A DNA stretch of 40,222 bases from Nostoc sp. GT001 (GTDB taxonomy: Bacteria > Cyanobacteriota > Cyanobacteriia > Cyanobacteriales > Nostocaceae), in contig NZ_JAUDRJ010000003.1 in NCBI RefSeq assembly GCF_030382115.1, positions 3,418,572-3,458,793 on the forward strand, in the 5' to 3' direction. Made by a program: the position numbers and the translations under genes. The notes under the pieces are model-generated. The model saw only the letters and a list, made by a program, of their open reading frames with translations, was not told where the DNA came from and made no database searches. This document shows, piece after piece, positions 26,382-35,111 of the stretch. The first letter of the stretch is position 1, and each line of letters starts with the position of its first letter.

Positions 26382-26993
26382 ATGATTCCTATCGTTATTG
26401 AACAATCGGGTCGAGGTGAACGCGCCTTTGACATCTACTCACGGCTGTTACGTGAGCGCATCATCTTTTTGGGACAACAAGTTGATAACAACATTGCTAA
26501 CTTGATTGTTGCCCAACTGCTGTATTTGGATGCTGAAGACCCGGAGAAAGACATTTATATGTACATCAATTCTCCCGGTGGTTCGGTGACGGCTGGTATG
26601 GGCATTTTTGACACTATGAAGCATATTCGCCCTGATGTCTGTACAATTTGTACCGGATTGGCAGCGAGTATGGGTGCTTTTCTCCTCAGCGCGGGTGCTA
26701 AGGGTAAGCGGATGAGTTTACCCCATTCTCGGATTATGATTCATCAACCTTTAGGCGGCGCTCAAGGACAGGCGACTGATATTGAAATTCAGGCGCGGGA
26801 AATTTTGTACCATAAGAAGCGGCTAAATGACTATTTAGCTGACCATACAGGTCAACCAATTGAGCGCATTGCTGAAGATACTGAACGTGACTTTTTCATG
26901 TCACCAGAGGAAGCCAGAGAGTACGGTTTGATTGACCAAGTGATTGACCGTCACGCCGCTGGTAGTCGTCCAGCAGTTGCTGCTGTTAATTAA
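26382..26993 (+). CDS. clpP: ATP-dependent Clp protease proteolytic subunit ClpP
   Basis: A 203-residue serine peptidase that forms the barrel of the Clp protease and degrades unfolded substrates delivered by an AAA+ partner. The catalytic triad is intact: S96 in [10 protein letters not shown]121 in [10 protein letters not shown] and D170 in DTERDFFMS, so it is a true ClpP and not the inactive Clp[18 protein letters not shown] is typical. No clpX or clpR is adjacent; a monocistronic clpP in cyanobacteria is usually the clpP1 type, which is an inference here. The start is the ATG at 26382 behind a long spacer. Confidence 0.96.
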   Translation: MIPIVIEQSGRGERAFDIYSRLLRERIIFLGQQVDNNIANLIVAQLLYLDAEDPEKDIYMYINSPGGSVTAGMGIFDTMKHIRPDVCTICTGLAASMGAFLLSAGAKGKRMSLPHSRIMIHQPLGGAQGQATDIEIQAREILYHKKRLNDYLADHTGQPIERIAEDTERDFFMSPEEAREYGLIDQVIDRHAAGSRPAVAAVN

Positions 26994-27047
26994 TACTCAC
27001 GATTGGTAAATGGTGATTTACCACTTTTAATTCCCTTAAACCCCAAA

Positions 27048-27082
27048 AATAACCCCTCTTCATAACTGAAGAGGGGTTATTT
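27048..27082 (+). terminator. Terminator of clpP
   Basis: AATAACCCCTCTTC (27048-27061) pairs with GAAGAGGGGTTATT (27068-27081). Runs of A before and T after allow use on either strand; it also serves the convergent gene ending at 27134. A weaker hairpin, GGTAAAT-GGTG-ATTTACC, precedes it at 27005-27022. Confidence 0.88.
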
Positions 27083-27133
27083 GACTTTAAAACTTGATAT
27101 TAGAAGTTCAAAACTCGATTTAGAAGTTGGAAA

Positions 27134-28018
27134 TCAAAATCCTGCTATTGGATCTGGCTGAGATTGTAAGTATTTGAGAAATCCGTGTAATTCTTCTTCA
27201 GTTAGCAAAGTCCGCCCGCGCTTACCGTAGGTTTCAATCAGATGTTCCCGTCCTTGTTCTGGTGTCCAGCCTAAACGCTGAAGTTCGACATCTGTTTTAG
27301 CAATTACATCTGATAAATCCACGGGTTCAGCTTTTTTCTTTCTCTTTCCTGTCACTGACGGGGTAGTGGCATTTTCTTGAGGGCTATAACTCCGGGGTGT
27401 AAATGGTGTGACATTATTGGCAGAAATTGCCGGAAAGGTTTGATTTTCTGGCTGGTTATCAAAATTTATTTCTAAGTTCTCAACTGGAGGATCGAATTCT
27501 AGCTCCCGGTTGGCAGTCATCGGAAAGTTTTGACCTAAATCCTGGCTATAGGTATCGTTTAGAGGCGCAGCATTGCTGTAACCGTACTGTTCCTTACTAT
27601 TTGTTACTACTTCTGGTTTGATGTTCCGTTCTTTGGAAGGCGGTATAGATATTTCCTTGTCGCTGACTGCTGGCCACTGACTACTAACAAAATCCTCATT
27701 TTTTGCAGAGGAATAAGCAGTAGGCTCACTAAATCCACCTTTAGTATTCAAGGAAGGATTTAGCTGTACCGGGGAAACTGGATTTGAGATCAACGTCACT
27801 GATTCTGGTGGCGCATTTGTAATACCCAAAACTATCAGCGCCCTAGTTATAGCTTGGTCTTCTGCGGCTTCTACTGTTTCTGCTGCTGCCATACCCGTAG
27901 CACGGGTTACGCCTTCAATTTGCACGCTTGCCCGGACAATATATTTTCCTTGAAAAATTTGCACTAATTCAGAAATCAAACTGCCCTGGGGATACAAGCT
28001 CTGGAATTGAGCCAACAT
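27134..28018 (-). CDS. Conserved cyanobacterial protein, possibly related to single-strand annealing proteins
   Basis: A 294-residue protein with two conserved-looking ends and a long low-complexity middle. Residues 1-68 (GKYIVRASVQIEGVTRATGM followed by ETVEAAEDQAITRALIVLGI) have the beta-strand plus helix pattern seen in Rad52/ERF-like proteins, where A(x)RAL..LG is common. Residues about 75-235 are rich in Asn, Pro, Ser and Glu. The last 60 (DVELQRLGWTPEQGREHLIETYGKRGRTLLTEEELHGFLKYL) are helical, with the look of the C-terminal helices of RecT/Rad52-type proteins. The relationship is my inference from pattern, not a search. It converges with clpP and is divergent from the RNase gene 1 kb away. 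Confidence 0.7.
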   Translation of the reverse strand: MLAQFQSLYPQGSLISELVQIFQGKYIVRASVQIEGVTRATGMAAAETVEAAEDQAITRALIVLGITNAPPESVTLISNPVSPVQLNPSLNTKGGFSEPTAYSSAKNEDFVSSQWPAVSDKEISIPPSKERNIKPEVVTNSKEQYGYSNAAPLNDTYSQDLGQNFPMTANRELEFDPPVENLEINFDNQPENQTFPAISANNVTPFTPRSYSPQENATTPSVTGKRKKKAEPVDLSDVIAKTDVELQRLGWTPEQGREHLIETYGKRGRTLLTEEELHGFLKYLQSQPDPIAGF

Positions 28019-28580
28019 AATACTGCTACCAATCTAAATATTTTTAATAACGGTGTTGATACTGCTTGTATGTTCAAGCGAGATCAGCTGCCCTTACTTT
28101 AATTTACATCCACTCGATACCCAGGATGCCTGCCAATATTGCATTTATTCATTTTAATTGCTTACTATATGTCATCAGTTTCTTGACAGGCGATGAGTAG
28201 GTATAATTCTCTGCTCTGATCTGTCAAGGTGATATTCTTGCTTTGCCTGGTGTCCCAATTGTAGCAGTAGCTATTTTTTGACGAAATTTTTGGTCAGTGC
28301 TAACTTGTCTGGGTAGTCTTGCTTGCAATGCTATACTGATTACCCAAGTCGATATCTAGAACTATTCTCTGGAAGTGCGCTCTAAATCTACAATAATGGA
28401 GATAAGGTTCGCCCTCGCTGCTCATTAAGCTGCTTACCTAATTGTTACCGATTCTACATGTGGGAAAATTGGGTTCACCAGCAGTTCCTCCTAGTTAAAA
28501 ATCAGAGTCTAATGGCGTAAAATTACCTTCTCTCTAGACAATCAAACACCTGTAGTTTCCACGCCACTTGACGGCAGTTG

Positions 28581-28650
28581 CTCCACTTGGGGAGACCCCA
28601 AGACCGCACTACCTCCTCCACTTGGGGAGACCCCAGGATGGCAGTGGCTC
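28581..28650. repeat. Two tandem 35-bp repeats with a GGGG/CCCC hairpin
   Basis: Both units start CTCCACTTGGGGAGACCCCA, which folds as TGGGG-AGA-CCCCA, then diverge (AGACCGCACTACCTC versus GGATGGCAGTGGCTC). A partial related word, GCCACTTGACGGCAG, precedes them. Confidence 0.75.
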
Positions 28651-28794
28651 CCCTGCATAGCGCTTTTGGGCAGTATGGATTCTCTAAACCCAGCTTCTCA
28701 AAAACCCGTCGCGTAATTAACTAGCGGGGCTAGATTTTAATCAGGCGTGCAATCTTAAGTTTGGTTAGGTGAAGGAAGTTGAACGCAGGCGAAT

Positions 28795-28930
28795 TCTGAG
28801 AGCATCGTGCAGTGAGAAGTTCGTAAACGCCCAGAATTGTCCGTGGGTCGGCTTCTTTGCAAAGGAACTGCGGGAGTAGTTTCCCGCTCTTACTGGGTCG
28901 GGCTTCCTTTCCTTAGAACTGAGGAAGCTT
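28795..28930 (+). promoter_or_regulatory. Structured leader with an imperfect direct repeat
   Basis: AATTCTG and CAGAATT (about 28793-28839) form a stem. Then GGGTCGG..CTTC..GGAACTG (28845-28870) and GGGTCGGGCTTC..GAACTG (28895-28921) repeat on either side of a GCGGGA/TCCCGC hairpin (28870-28887). It ends about 110 bp before the start of the RNase gene. Role unknown; a site for autoregulation, or an independent RNA, fits. Confidence 0.4.
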
Positions 28931-29037
28931 GCTTCAGGGCAATTAGTTTCTAGCTTGTTTCTGTAAGCCGTGAGGGTATACAGAAAAGAACCAGATTAAA
29001 CAACAAATGATGTTTTGACCAAAGGTCGGTTCACTGC

Positions 29038-31392
29038 ATGGAATTTTCAATCGCTACACTCCTTGCCAATTTCACCGATGATAAATTGGTAGCTCGGAAG
29101 GTTTTAGAAAAGAAACTTGGCTGTGAAGATGAAAAAAGTTTACAAAAACTTCACATTGCCTTAGATGTTCTTGAAAAAATCGGTATTTTAGTAAAAGAAC
29201 GGGGCAAGTATCGGCGTGTCTCAGAAGACGGCATAATTGAGGCAAAACTCCGTTGTTCTAGTAAAGGTTTTTGCTTTGCTATTCAAGATGTGGAAGGAGC
29301 CGAGGATATTTACATCCGCGAAAGTCATTTGAGTAATGCTTGGAATGGCGATCGCGTTTTGGTGAGAGTTCTGAAAGAAGGTAGTCGTCGCCGCTCTCCA
29401 GAAGGGGAGGTGAAGCTGATTCTCGAACGTTCTAACCACACTTTACTGGCACGAATCAAGCAGGTAGAAACTGGTTTTCGGGCTGTGCCTTTAGACGATC
29501 GATTGCTGTTTGAACTCAAGATTCAACCTAACGGGGCAAAGTTAGAAGAAGCGATCGATCATCTGGTTCATGTGGAAGTTTTGCGTTATCCATTGGCACA
29601 ATATCCTCCCCTTGGTCGAGTCGTGCAAATCCTCGGCAGTGATGCCGAAGCTGCTGCTGATATAGATTTAGTTACGTGCAAACACGACCTTTCCCGGACT
29701 TTTCCAGATAATGTTCTAGAAGCAGCCGCCAAGTTGCCCAAAAAGCTCCTCAAAGCAGACCTGAAAAATCGGCTAGATTTGCGTAATTTGTTTACTCTCA
29801 CTATTGAAGGGGTAAATAGCGATACCAAAATTATCGAGAACGCTTTTAGTTTAGAAAAAAACTTAGCCGGAAATTGGCTTTTGGGCGTTCATATCACCGA
29901 TGTTTCTCACTTTGTCCAACCTGACGAACCCCTAGATAGAGAAGCACTCAAACGGGGCAAGTCAGTGTATCTCGGAGAACTGGTGTTGCCAATCTTGCCC
30001 CCAGCTGTAGCTGAACGCTGTTCTTTAGTACCTGGGAGCGATCGCTTAACCATCTCTTTTTTAATTACCATTGATCCCAAATCGGGAGAAGTCCTGGAAT
30101 GGGAAATTCAACCCAGCGTCATTAATGTCGAAACTGCACTAACTACTGAAGAAGCTCAAGCAATTCTCACAGGTGAAGCTCAAGATAAATCATCACAGGT
30201 TTCCCAAATACTGCAAGACCTCCAAGCCTTGCAAACAGCCGTCAAACAGGTACGCTTGAATCGTGGTAGCCTCCAGTTGAATCTGCCGCCGAGCCAAAAC
30301 GCCTATTATGATGAGGGAATTCTCGGTGCTGTGGTGGTGAATGATTTACCAGTGCGATCGCTACTCACGGAGTTGGTACTGTTAGTTAATCAACTTTTTG
30401 CAACTCACTTAAATGCTCTTGGTGTTCCTGCTATCTGGCGAGTCCAAGGTACTCCCGATGTTGAAGATGTTCAGGAAATGCTGAAATTGGCAGTCAATTT
30501 AGGCGTTGACCTCACATTAGATCCAGAAGTCGATATCCAACCCTTAGATTACCAACATTTGACCACAGCTTTTGCGGAATCTCCCTCTGAGCAAGTTCTT
30601 ACTTACTTATTACAAGATACACTTAAGCCGTCTGCGTACAGTACTACCAAAGGATCTCACTTTGGTCTGGCACTACCGCAATATGTCCACTTTAGCGCTC
30701 CCTTGCGGCGTTTCCCAGATTTGCTGATGCAGAGAGTGTATTACGCGCTACTCGAAAACGGACGCGATCGCCGCAATACCCGTGTCAGAGAGCGGGTTAA
30801 CCTGCGCCACTCTTCCAGCCACGAGGAAATTAACTGGAACGTTTTACCCCCAGAATTGCAGCAAGAACTCCAAAGCGATTTAACTAGGGTAATTGTCCAA
30901 ATCAACGACCGAGAAAAAGAAGTCCAAGAGGCTGAAGCCGATTTAGCTGGACTGCAAAAAGCCCAACTGATGAAGCAACGCATCGGTCAGGTATTTCAAG
31001 GCGTGATTACTGGGGTTCAATCCTACGGTTTCTTTGTGGAAATTGAAGTACCAGCCGCCGAGGTAGAATCCAGCAGTAATCCTGGTGTGCCTTTGCGGGT
31101 AGAAGGATTAGTACACGTCAGTTCTCTCAAAGATGATTGGTATGAATATCGCGCCAGACAACAGGCACTATTTGGGCGCAAAAATCGCGCTTCTTATCGA
31201 TTAGGCGATCGCGTCGCCGTCCAAGTGAAGAGTGTCGATTACTACCGTCAACAAATTGATTTGGTAACAGTAGGCAGCGATGGCGTCGCCAAAGGGTTAA
31301 CTGGCAATGATTCTCGTGACGACCTGTCAGACCTCTACTTACCAAATGATATGGAGCCTGATGACCTAGATCCTTACTCTGAGGATGAGTAA
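29038..31392 (+). CDS. RNase II/R (VacB, Zam-like) family protein with degenerate active-site Asp cluster
   Basis: A 784-residue member of the RNB exoribonuclease family. N-terminal winged-helix and cold-shock-like domains cover about 1-190, the RNB domain about 240-575 (VHITDVSHFVQPDEPLDREALKRGKSVYL and HFGLALPQYVHFSAPLRRFPDLLM), the S1 domain about 648-745 (GQVFQGVITGVQSYGFFVE), and the end is acidic. In E. coli RNase R the metal-binding Asps lie in TIDGETAKDFDDA; here the same place reads TIEGVNSDTKIIENA (residues 255-269), so the first Asp is Glu257 and the DD pair is Glu267-Asn268. Weak or no exonuclease activity is likely. It could be the cyanobacterial Zam (acetazolamide resistance) protein, which belongs to this family. 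It is co-transcribed with ubiX (17-nt gap). Confidence 0.88.
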   Translation: MEFSIATLLANFTDDKLVARKVLEKKLGCEDEKSLQKLHIALDVLEKIGILVKERGKYRRVSEDGIIEAKLRCSSKGFCFAIQDVEGAEDIYIRESHLSNAWNGDRVLVRVLKEGSRRRSPEGEVKLILERSNHTLLARIKQVETGFRAVPLDDRLLFELKIQPNGAKLEEAIDHLVHVEVLRYPLAQYPPLGRVVQILGSDAEAAADIDLVTCKHDLSRTFPDNVLEAAAKLPKKLLKADLKNRLDLRNLFTLTIEGVNSDTKIIENAFSLEKNLAGNWLLGVHITDVSHFVQPDEPLDREALKRGKSVYLGELVLPILPPAVAERCSLVPGSDRLTISFLITIDPKSGEVLEWEIQPSVINVETALTTEEAQAILTGEAQDKSSQVSQILQDLQALQTAVKQVRLNRGSLQLNLPPSQNAYYDEGILGAVVVNDLPVRSLLTELVLLVNQLFATHLNALGVPAIWRVQGTPDVEDVQEMLKLAVNLGVDLTLDPEVDIQPLDYQHLTTAFAESPSEQVLTYLLQDTLKPSAYSTTKGSHFGLALPQYVHFSAPLRRFPDLLMQRVYYALLENGRDRRNTRVRERVNLRHSSSHEEINWNVLPPELQQELQSDLTRVIVQINDREKEVQEAEADLAGLQKAQLMKQRIGQVFQGVITGVQSYGFFVEIEVPAAEVESSSNPGVPLRVEGLVHVSSLKDDWYEYRARQQALFGRKNRASYRLGDRVAVQVKSVDYYRQQIDLVTVGSDGVAKGLTGNDSRDDLSDLYLPNDMEPDDLDPYSEDE

Positions 31393-31409
31393 AATCCACT
31401 AAAACTTAC

Positions 31410-32030
31410 GTGTCAAATAACACCAAACCTTTAATTTTAGGCGTATCGGGCGCATCTGGTCTGATTTACGCTGTTCGCGCGATCAAATTTTTGCTAGAAG
31501 CGGAGTATAGCATTGAATTGGTTGCTTCTAAATCAACTTACATGGTTTGGCAGTCAGAACAGGAAATTCGGATGCCACCAGAGCCAACCGGGCAAGAACA
31601 ATTTTGGCGAGAGCAAGCTGGTGTTGCACTTTCCGGTAAACTCCGGTGTCATCCTTGGAGCGATGTCGGAGCCGGAATTGCCAGTGGTTCCTTTGCCACT
31701 CTAGGGATGATGATTATTCCATGCAGCATGAGTACAGTGGCAAAGTTAGCGGTTGGCTTGAGTTCCGATTTACTAGAACGGGCAGCGGATGTTCAACTCA
31801 AAGAAGGGCGAAAGCTGGTTATTGTCCCTCGTGAAACGCCTTTTAGTCTCATCCACCTCCGTAACTTAACCTCTTTAGCAGAAGTTGGAGTGAGAATTGT
31901 CCCCGCTATTCCTGCTTGGTATCACAATCCCCAAACCATCGAGGATTTAGTTGATTTTGTAGTTGCCCGTGCTTTAGATCAACTAGATATTGACTGTATT
32001 CCAATTCAGCGGTGGCAAGGTCGTCGTTAA
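31410..32030 (+). CDS. ubiX: Flavin prenyltransferase UbiX
   Basis: A 206-residue flavoprotein that joins dimethylallyl phosphate to FMN, making the prenylated cofactor of UbiD-type decarboxylases, which act in quinone biosynthesis. Family motifs are LGVSGASGLIYAVRAIKFL at the N-terminus, the ASGSFATLGMMIIPCSMSTVAKLA region and the EGRKLVIVPRETPFSLIHLRNL phosphate-binding segment. The start is a GTG at 31410, 17 nt after the RNase gene, so the two probably share a transcript. Confidence 0.95.
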   Translation: MSNNTKPLILGVSGASGLIYAVRAIKFLLEAEYSIELVASKSTYMVWQSEQEIRMPPEPTGQEQFWREQAGVALSGKLRCHPWSDVGAGIASGSFATLGMMIIPCSMSTVAKLAVGLSSDLLERAADVQLKEGRKLVIVPRETPFSLIHLRNLTSLAEVGVRIVPAIPAWYHNPQTIEDLVDFVVARALDQLDIDCIPIQRWQGRR

Positions 32031-32196
32031 CACCCTCAGTGGATTTATTGTAAATTTCACAATAGTCCTAAAAAGGTAATGATAGAGATGGCTGATAGTG
32101 TCAGTAGTCAGTGAACAGTAATTAGTGAAGAATAACCAGACTGATCGCTGACTATTGATAACTGACCACTGATAATTGACAACTGACAAAATTGCT
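32031..32196. repeat. Spacer with ACTGA/TCAGT heptamer-type repeats
   Basis: GTCAGTAGTCAGTGAACAGT is followed by ATAACTGACCACTGATAATT and AACTGACAAA, an imperfect inverted set that can fold. A TTG at 32176 in frame with the next gene lies inside this repeat and is not a credible start. Confidence 0.65.
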
Positions 32197-32895
32197 ATGG
32201 CTGTAATTCGCTTAATTCTATTGGTGGCAGTACTGGGAGGACTAACGCTGTTATTAGTCCAAAATTTCTCACCTGCCCTATCGCTAGTATTTTTGGGCGT
32301 GCGAACTCAACCATTACCACTAGCGATATGGATTTTGTTCAGTACTGCCACTGGTGCTTTCACATCGATATTGATTGCTACCTTATTTAATTTATCCAAT
32401 TATTTTGTGGCAGGACAACGCCAAACTCCTAACAGAGCAACCGCCCCTTCAAGTCGTGCGAAGGCAACCCGGAGAGAAGAACCGACATCTCGTCCTGCGA
32501 GTCCTCCACCAACAGCTAGTAAAAGAGAAGAGTCTAGCAGTGAGGAATTTGATGATTGGGAGACAAATAGCAGTGGAGATGATTGGAACTTTGATGAAAA
32601 CTCAGAAGAAGCGCCTATTCCTAATTCTCAAGCTCAACAGCCTAGAGATTCTACAACTTACGAACGTCAATCAGAAGCCAAAAGCAGTTCTCGGTCTGGT
32701 TCAGTTTACTCCTACAGCTACCGCGAGCCAAAAAATACGGCTGCGGGAAAAACTGAATCAATTTACGATGCTGATTACCGAGTAATTATCCCTCCTTATC
32801 AGCCGCCGACTACCAATCAAGCAGATGATGATGATTGGGAATTTTTTGAGGATGATGATGATTTTGAAGATGATGGTAAACGCCCCCGTCGGTGA
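32197..32895 (+). CDS. LapA/DUF1049-type membrane protein with an acidic tail
   Basis: A 232-residue protein. Two membrane helices at about 3-20 and 42-64 flank the family segment LLVQNFSPALSLVFLGVRTQPLPLAIWILF, which is the LapA-like (DUF1049) signature. The rest is a disordered cytoplasmic-type tail rich in Ser, Glu, Asp, Pro and Arg, with acidic WD repeats (DDWETNSSGDDWNFDENSEE, then DDDDWEFFEDDDDFEDD) ending in KRPRR. E. coli LapA works in lipopolysaccharide control with LapB; no partner is adjacent. I prefer the ATG at 32197 over the upstream TTG. Confidence 0.8.
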   Translation: MAVIRLILLVAVLGGLTLLLVQNFSPALSLVFLGVRTQPLPLAIWILFSTATGAFTSILIATLFNLSNYFVAGQRQTPNRATAPSSRAKATRREEPTSRPASPPPTASKREESSSEEFDDWETNSSGDDWNFDENSEEAPIPNSQAQQPRDSTTYERQSEAKSSSRSGSVYSYSYREPKNTAAGKTESIYDADYRVIIPPYQPPTTNQADDDDWEFFEDDDDFEDDGKRPRR

Positions 32896-32914
32896 GATGT
32901 AGCAGGCGACATCT

Positions 32915-33109
32915 CTATTTAATGCCACACCGCTCTCTAGACTCCTGCTTGACCTTACCAGTCATGGCAGCTTCCTGCAAAGTCATGAAAGCATTAAAAT
33001 CTTCCAAGTCATATCGGGTAGTCAACAGTTGTCGTAGTTGATCTTCAGCTTCAACTGTCAAATAACCAGTTGCTAAAGCTCTTTCTACAACGTCACGAAT
33101 TCGAGTCAT
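32915..33109 (-). CDS. Small conserved-type protein of unknown function
   Basis: A 64-residue soluble protein beginning MTRIRDVVERALATGYLTVEAEDQLRQLLTTRYDLEDFNAFMTLQEAAMTGKV. I do not know its function; the regular helical content and clean codon use suggest a real gene. The start at 33109 is preceded by GAGGTG about 7 nt upstream; the frame extends to 33142, but that part has no ribosome binding site. It converges with the LapA-type gene. Confidence 0.68.
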   Translation of the reverse strand: MTRIRDVVERALATGYLTVEAEDQLRQLLTTRYDLEDFNAFMTLQEAAMTGKVKQESRERCGIK

Positions 33110-33944
33110 GGTTGACACCTCATTCATTCTATATTTATTCATTCAGGCTTATCGGGATGAAATATGCAGTAGTCTTTGTGTCGAAACTTCAATTTCTTTG
33201 CAAGCTTTTTTTGGGCGATCGCGGTAAATCAGTCATTATTTACACCTTTATTAGAAACATTTAATTGAGCGGGTCTTGTTATAACTGAACTTTTAGATAT
33301 AACGACCCTGTGCTGTTAGAAACACAGTATTGTATATACTTAAAATTAATCACCAAGGTAAAAACCCTGATTATTTAGATAGACAGATATTGTTTAAATA
33401 AAGTTTCAAACAAGCTAGGTTAATTTTTTGGTTAAGCATAGCGATCGTTATCCAGCAAATACCAAGTTACTTTAGGAAAATTACTACATTTCTGAGAAAT
33501 TCATCGTTGATTATTTGTGGTAATTTCACAGAATAATTGTTAATTTATTGACCAAGTTAAGTAGATTGGTGTAAAAATTTGTTGTTGGGATAAGGCAGGA
33601 GGCAGGAGGCATAAGGCAGAAGGGAAGAGGGTTCTAGCCTAGCTTATCTTTCTTCACATAGTTTGGTTTTATTATGCCAACTTACTTAGTGATAATTTAT
33701 TGGTGCGGATGTCAAAATCTCTACATTGTCGTTTAGCTGAGACTCCTGAACGTGAAGGTGTAAGTCTCAATCAGAATATTGTGTGTTTGTTAAGTGCAGT
33801 GGTTTAATTAGAAATCAAGTAATTTTATCCAGTTGCGCGATCGGTGCAAAACTCCGTATTTTTAAATACTAGATTGAGTGGTTGAGTTTATAATTTAAAA
33901 CTGTGACTCAGCACTCAAAACTTATAATTGGAGCAAAGTAACTG
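33110..33944. other. Spacer upstream of aroK with a hairpin and MITE-like copy 2
   Basis: No gene is supported. GGGTCTTGTTATA (33271-33283) and TATAACGACCC (33298-33308) form a long hairpin, followed by CTGTG/CACAG. The MITE-like element lies at 33554-33689. The remainder is AT-rich with no clear motif. Confidence 0.5.
33554..33689. repeat. MITE-like element, copy 2
   Basis: The left end AAGTTAAGTAGATTGGTGTA and the right end TATGCCAACTTACTTAG are imperfect inverted repeats that match the ends of the element at 25621-25722. The interior differs and contains GGCAGGAGGCAGGAGGCATA tandem words. Confidence 0.68.
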
Positions 33945-34475
33945 GTGAGCAGCTTATTACAAGGAGTCAACCTGTACTTAATTGGGATTATGGGCGTTGG
34001 TAAGACGACAGTAGGGCGCTTACTAACAAAAGAACTGGGTTATCGGTTTGTAGATACCGATAATGTCATTGCCCAAGCAACAGGTAAATCTATTAATCAG
34101 TTATTTGTAGAAGTTGGTGAAGCCAGGTTTCGCCAGTTAGAAAGCGACGTACTTTCACAAGTTTGTGCTTTTACAAAATTGACTATTGCAACAGGTGGGG
34201 GCATTGTATTGCGGCGAGAAAATTGGGGTTACTTGCACCACGGTTTGATAGTGTGGCTAGATACGCCAGTGGAGATAATTTACAGCCGTTTAGCTGAGGA
34301 TACCACAAGACCACTGCTACAAGATGCCGATCCTCAAGCTAAGTTGCGATCGCTTCTCGAACAACGAACCCCACTTTACTCTCAAGCCGATTTGCACATC
34401 ACCGAGCGAGAGGGAGATACACCTGAAGACGTTGCCAAGCGAATACTTGAGGGAATTCCTGGCATCCTGAAATAA
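33945..34475 (+). CDS. aroK: Shikimate kinase
   Basis: A 176-residue P-loop kinase that phosphorylates shikimate on the way to chorismate and aromatic amino acids. It has Walker A GIMGVGKTT (about 14-22), the DTD shikimate-binding motif in FVDTDNVI, an ARFRQLE segment, ATGGGIVLRRENW and the LID Arg in DTTRPLL. Its length is normal. The start is a GTG at 33945 (MSSLLQGVNLYLIG); GGAGCAAAG lies about 10 nt upstream. It is a single gene. Confidence 0.95.
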   Translation: MSSLLQGVNLYLIGIMGVGKTTVGRLLTKELGYRFVDTDNVIAQATGKSINQLFVEVGEARFRQLESDVLSQVCAFTKLTIATGGGIVLRRENWGYLHHGLIVWLDTPVEIIYSRLAEDTTRPLLQDADPQAKLRSLLEQRTPLYSQADLHITEREGDTPEDVAKRILEGIPGILK

Positions 34476-34502
34476 AGCTGTTTTTCATTAAGAAGACTCA
34501 AG

Positions 34503-35111
34503 TTACCAAATTTTGCCCATACGCAGGATAAATCCTGGTAATTCTGGATTGCCACTAACTACTTCGGGATTATCCAAAATTTCAAGTTCTCGATTCATAC
34601 GGTAAATGTAGACTTTTCGATTTTGCCGATCAATTAACCAGCCTAGTAACGCACCGTTATCGATGTACTCCTGCATTTTGTCTTGTAATTTTATCAGGCG
34701 ATCGCTAGAGGAGCGTAACTCAATCACAAAGCTGGGACAAATTGGTGCAAATGAGGCTTTTTGTGCATCTGTTAAAGCGTTCCAGCGCTCCAGTTCAATC
34801 CAAGAAGCATCAGGGGAACGCATCGCTCCATTGGGTAGTGTAAAACCTGCACTGGAGTCAAAGCCTATGCCAGTGCCATCTTGTTCAGTCCAATACCCAA
34901 ACTGTGCAGCAATGTTAAAGTTACGGTTGCCCGTATCTGAAAAAGCTGGTGGCATAATGATGACTTCCCCATTGGCAGTACGCTCAATTCGTAAATCTCC
35001 ATTGGCTTGGCAGAATTCGTAGAACTGCTCATTTGTCATCTGCACAAGGGAGGGGAAATTTACCGTTAGGGGTGTGCTTTCAGTTTGAATTAGCAGCGTA
35101 GTCATTTTCAT
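34503..35111 (-). CDS. Uma2 family endonuclease (DUF820)
   Basis: A 202-residue protein of a large family, very abundant in cyanobacteria, with a PD-(D/E)XK nuclease fold. Recognisable parts are MTNEQFYEFCQANGDLRIERTANGEVIIMPP, the SPDASWIELERW motif with the putative catalytic Asp, PSFVIELRSSSDRLIKLQDKMQEYIDNGALLGWLID (where FVIELRS holds the Glu) and a C-terminal RMNRELEILDNPEVVSG. The biological role is unproven. The first ATG at 35111 is followed by another two codons later; either can be the start. Confidence 0.9.
   Translation of the reverse strand: MKMTTLLIQTESTPLTVNFPSLVQMTNEQFYEFCQANGDLRIERTANGEVIIMPPAFSDTGNRNFNIAAQFGYWTEQDGTGIGFDSSAGFTLPNGAMRSPDASWIELERWNALTDAQKASFAPICPSFVIELRSSSDRLIKLQDKMQEYIDNGALLGWLIDRQNRKVYIYRMNRELEILDNPEVVSGNPELPGFILRMGKIW

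Larger units (their letters stand above)
28019..29037. other. One-kilobase structured spacer upstream of the RNase II/R gene
   Basis: No open frame of note lies on either strand. It holds two tandem 35-bp repeats (28581-28650) and, from about 28780 to 28995, a series of stems and a repeated GGGTCGG..GAACTG block. It is likely to contain a long 5' leader or a separate untranslated RNA. Confidence 0.5.

Noticed and set aside
28638..28648. GCCACTGCC on the minus strand as a B12 box
   Set aside because: It is part of the tandem 35-bp repeat and is not followed by a gene of the pathway.
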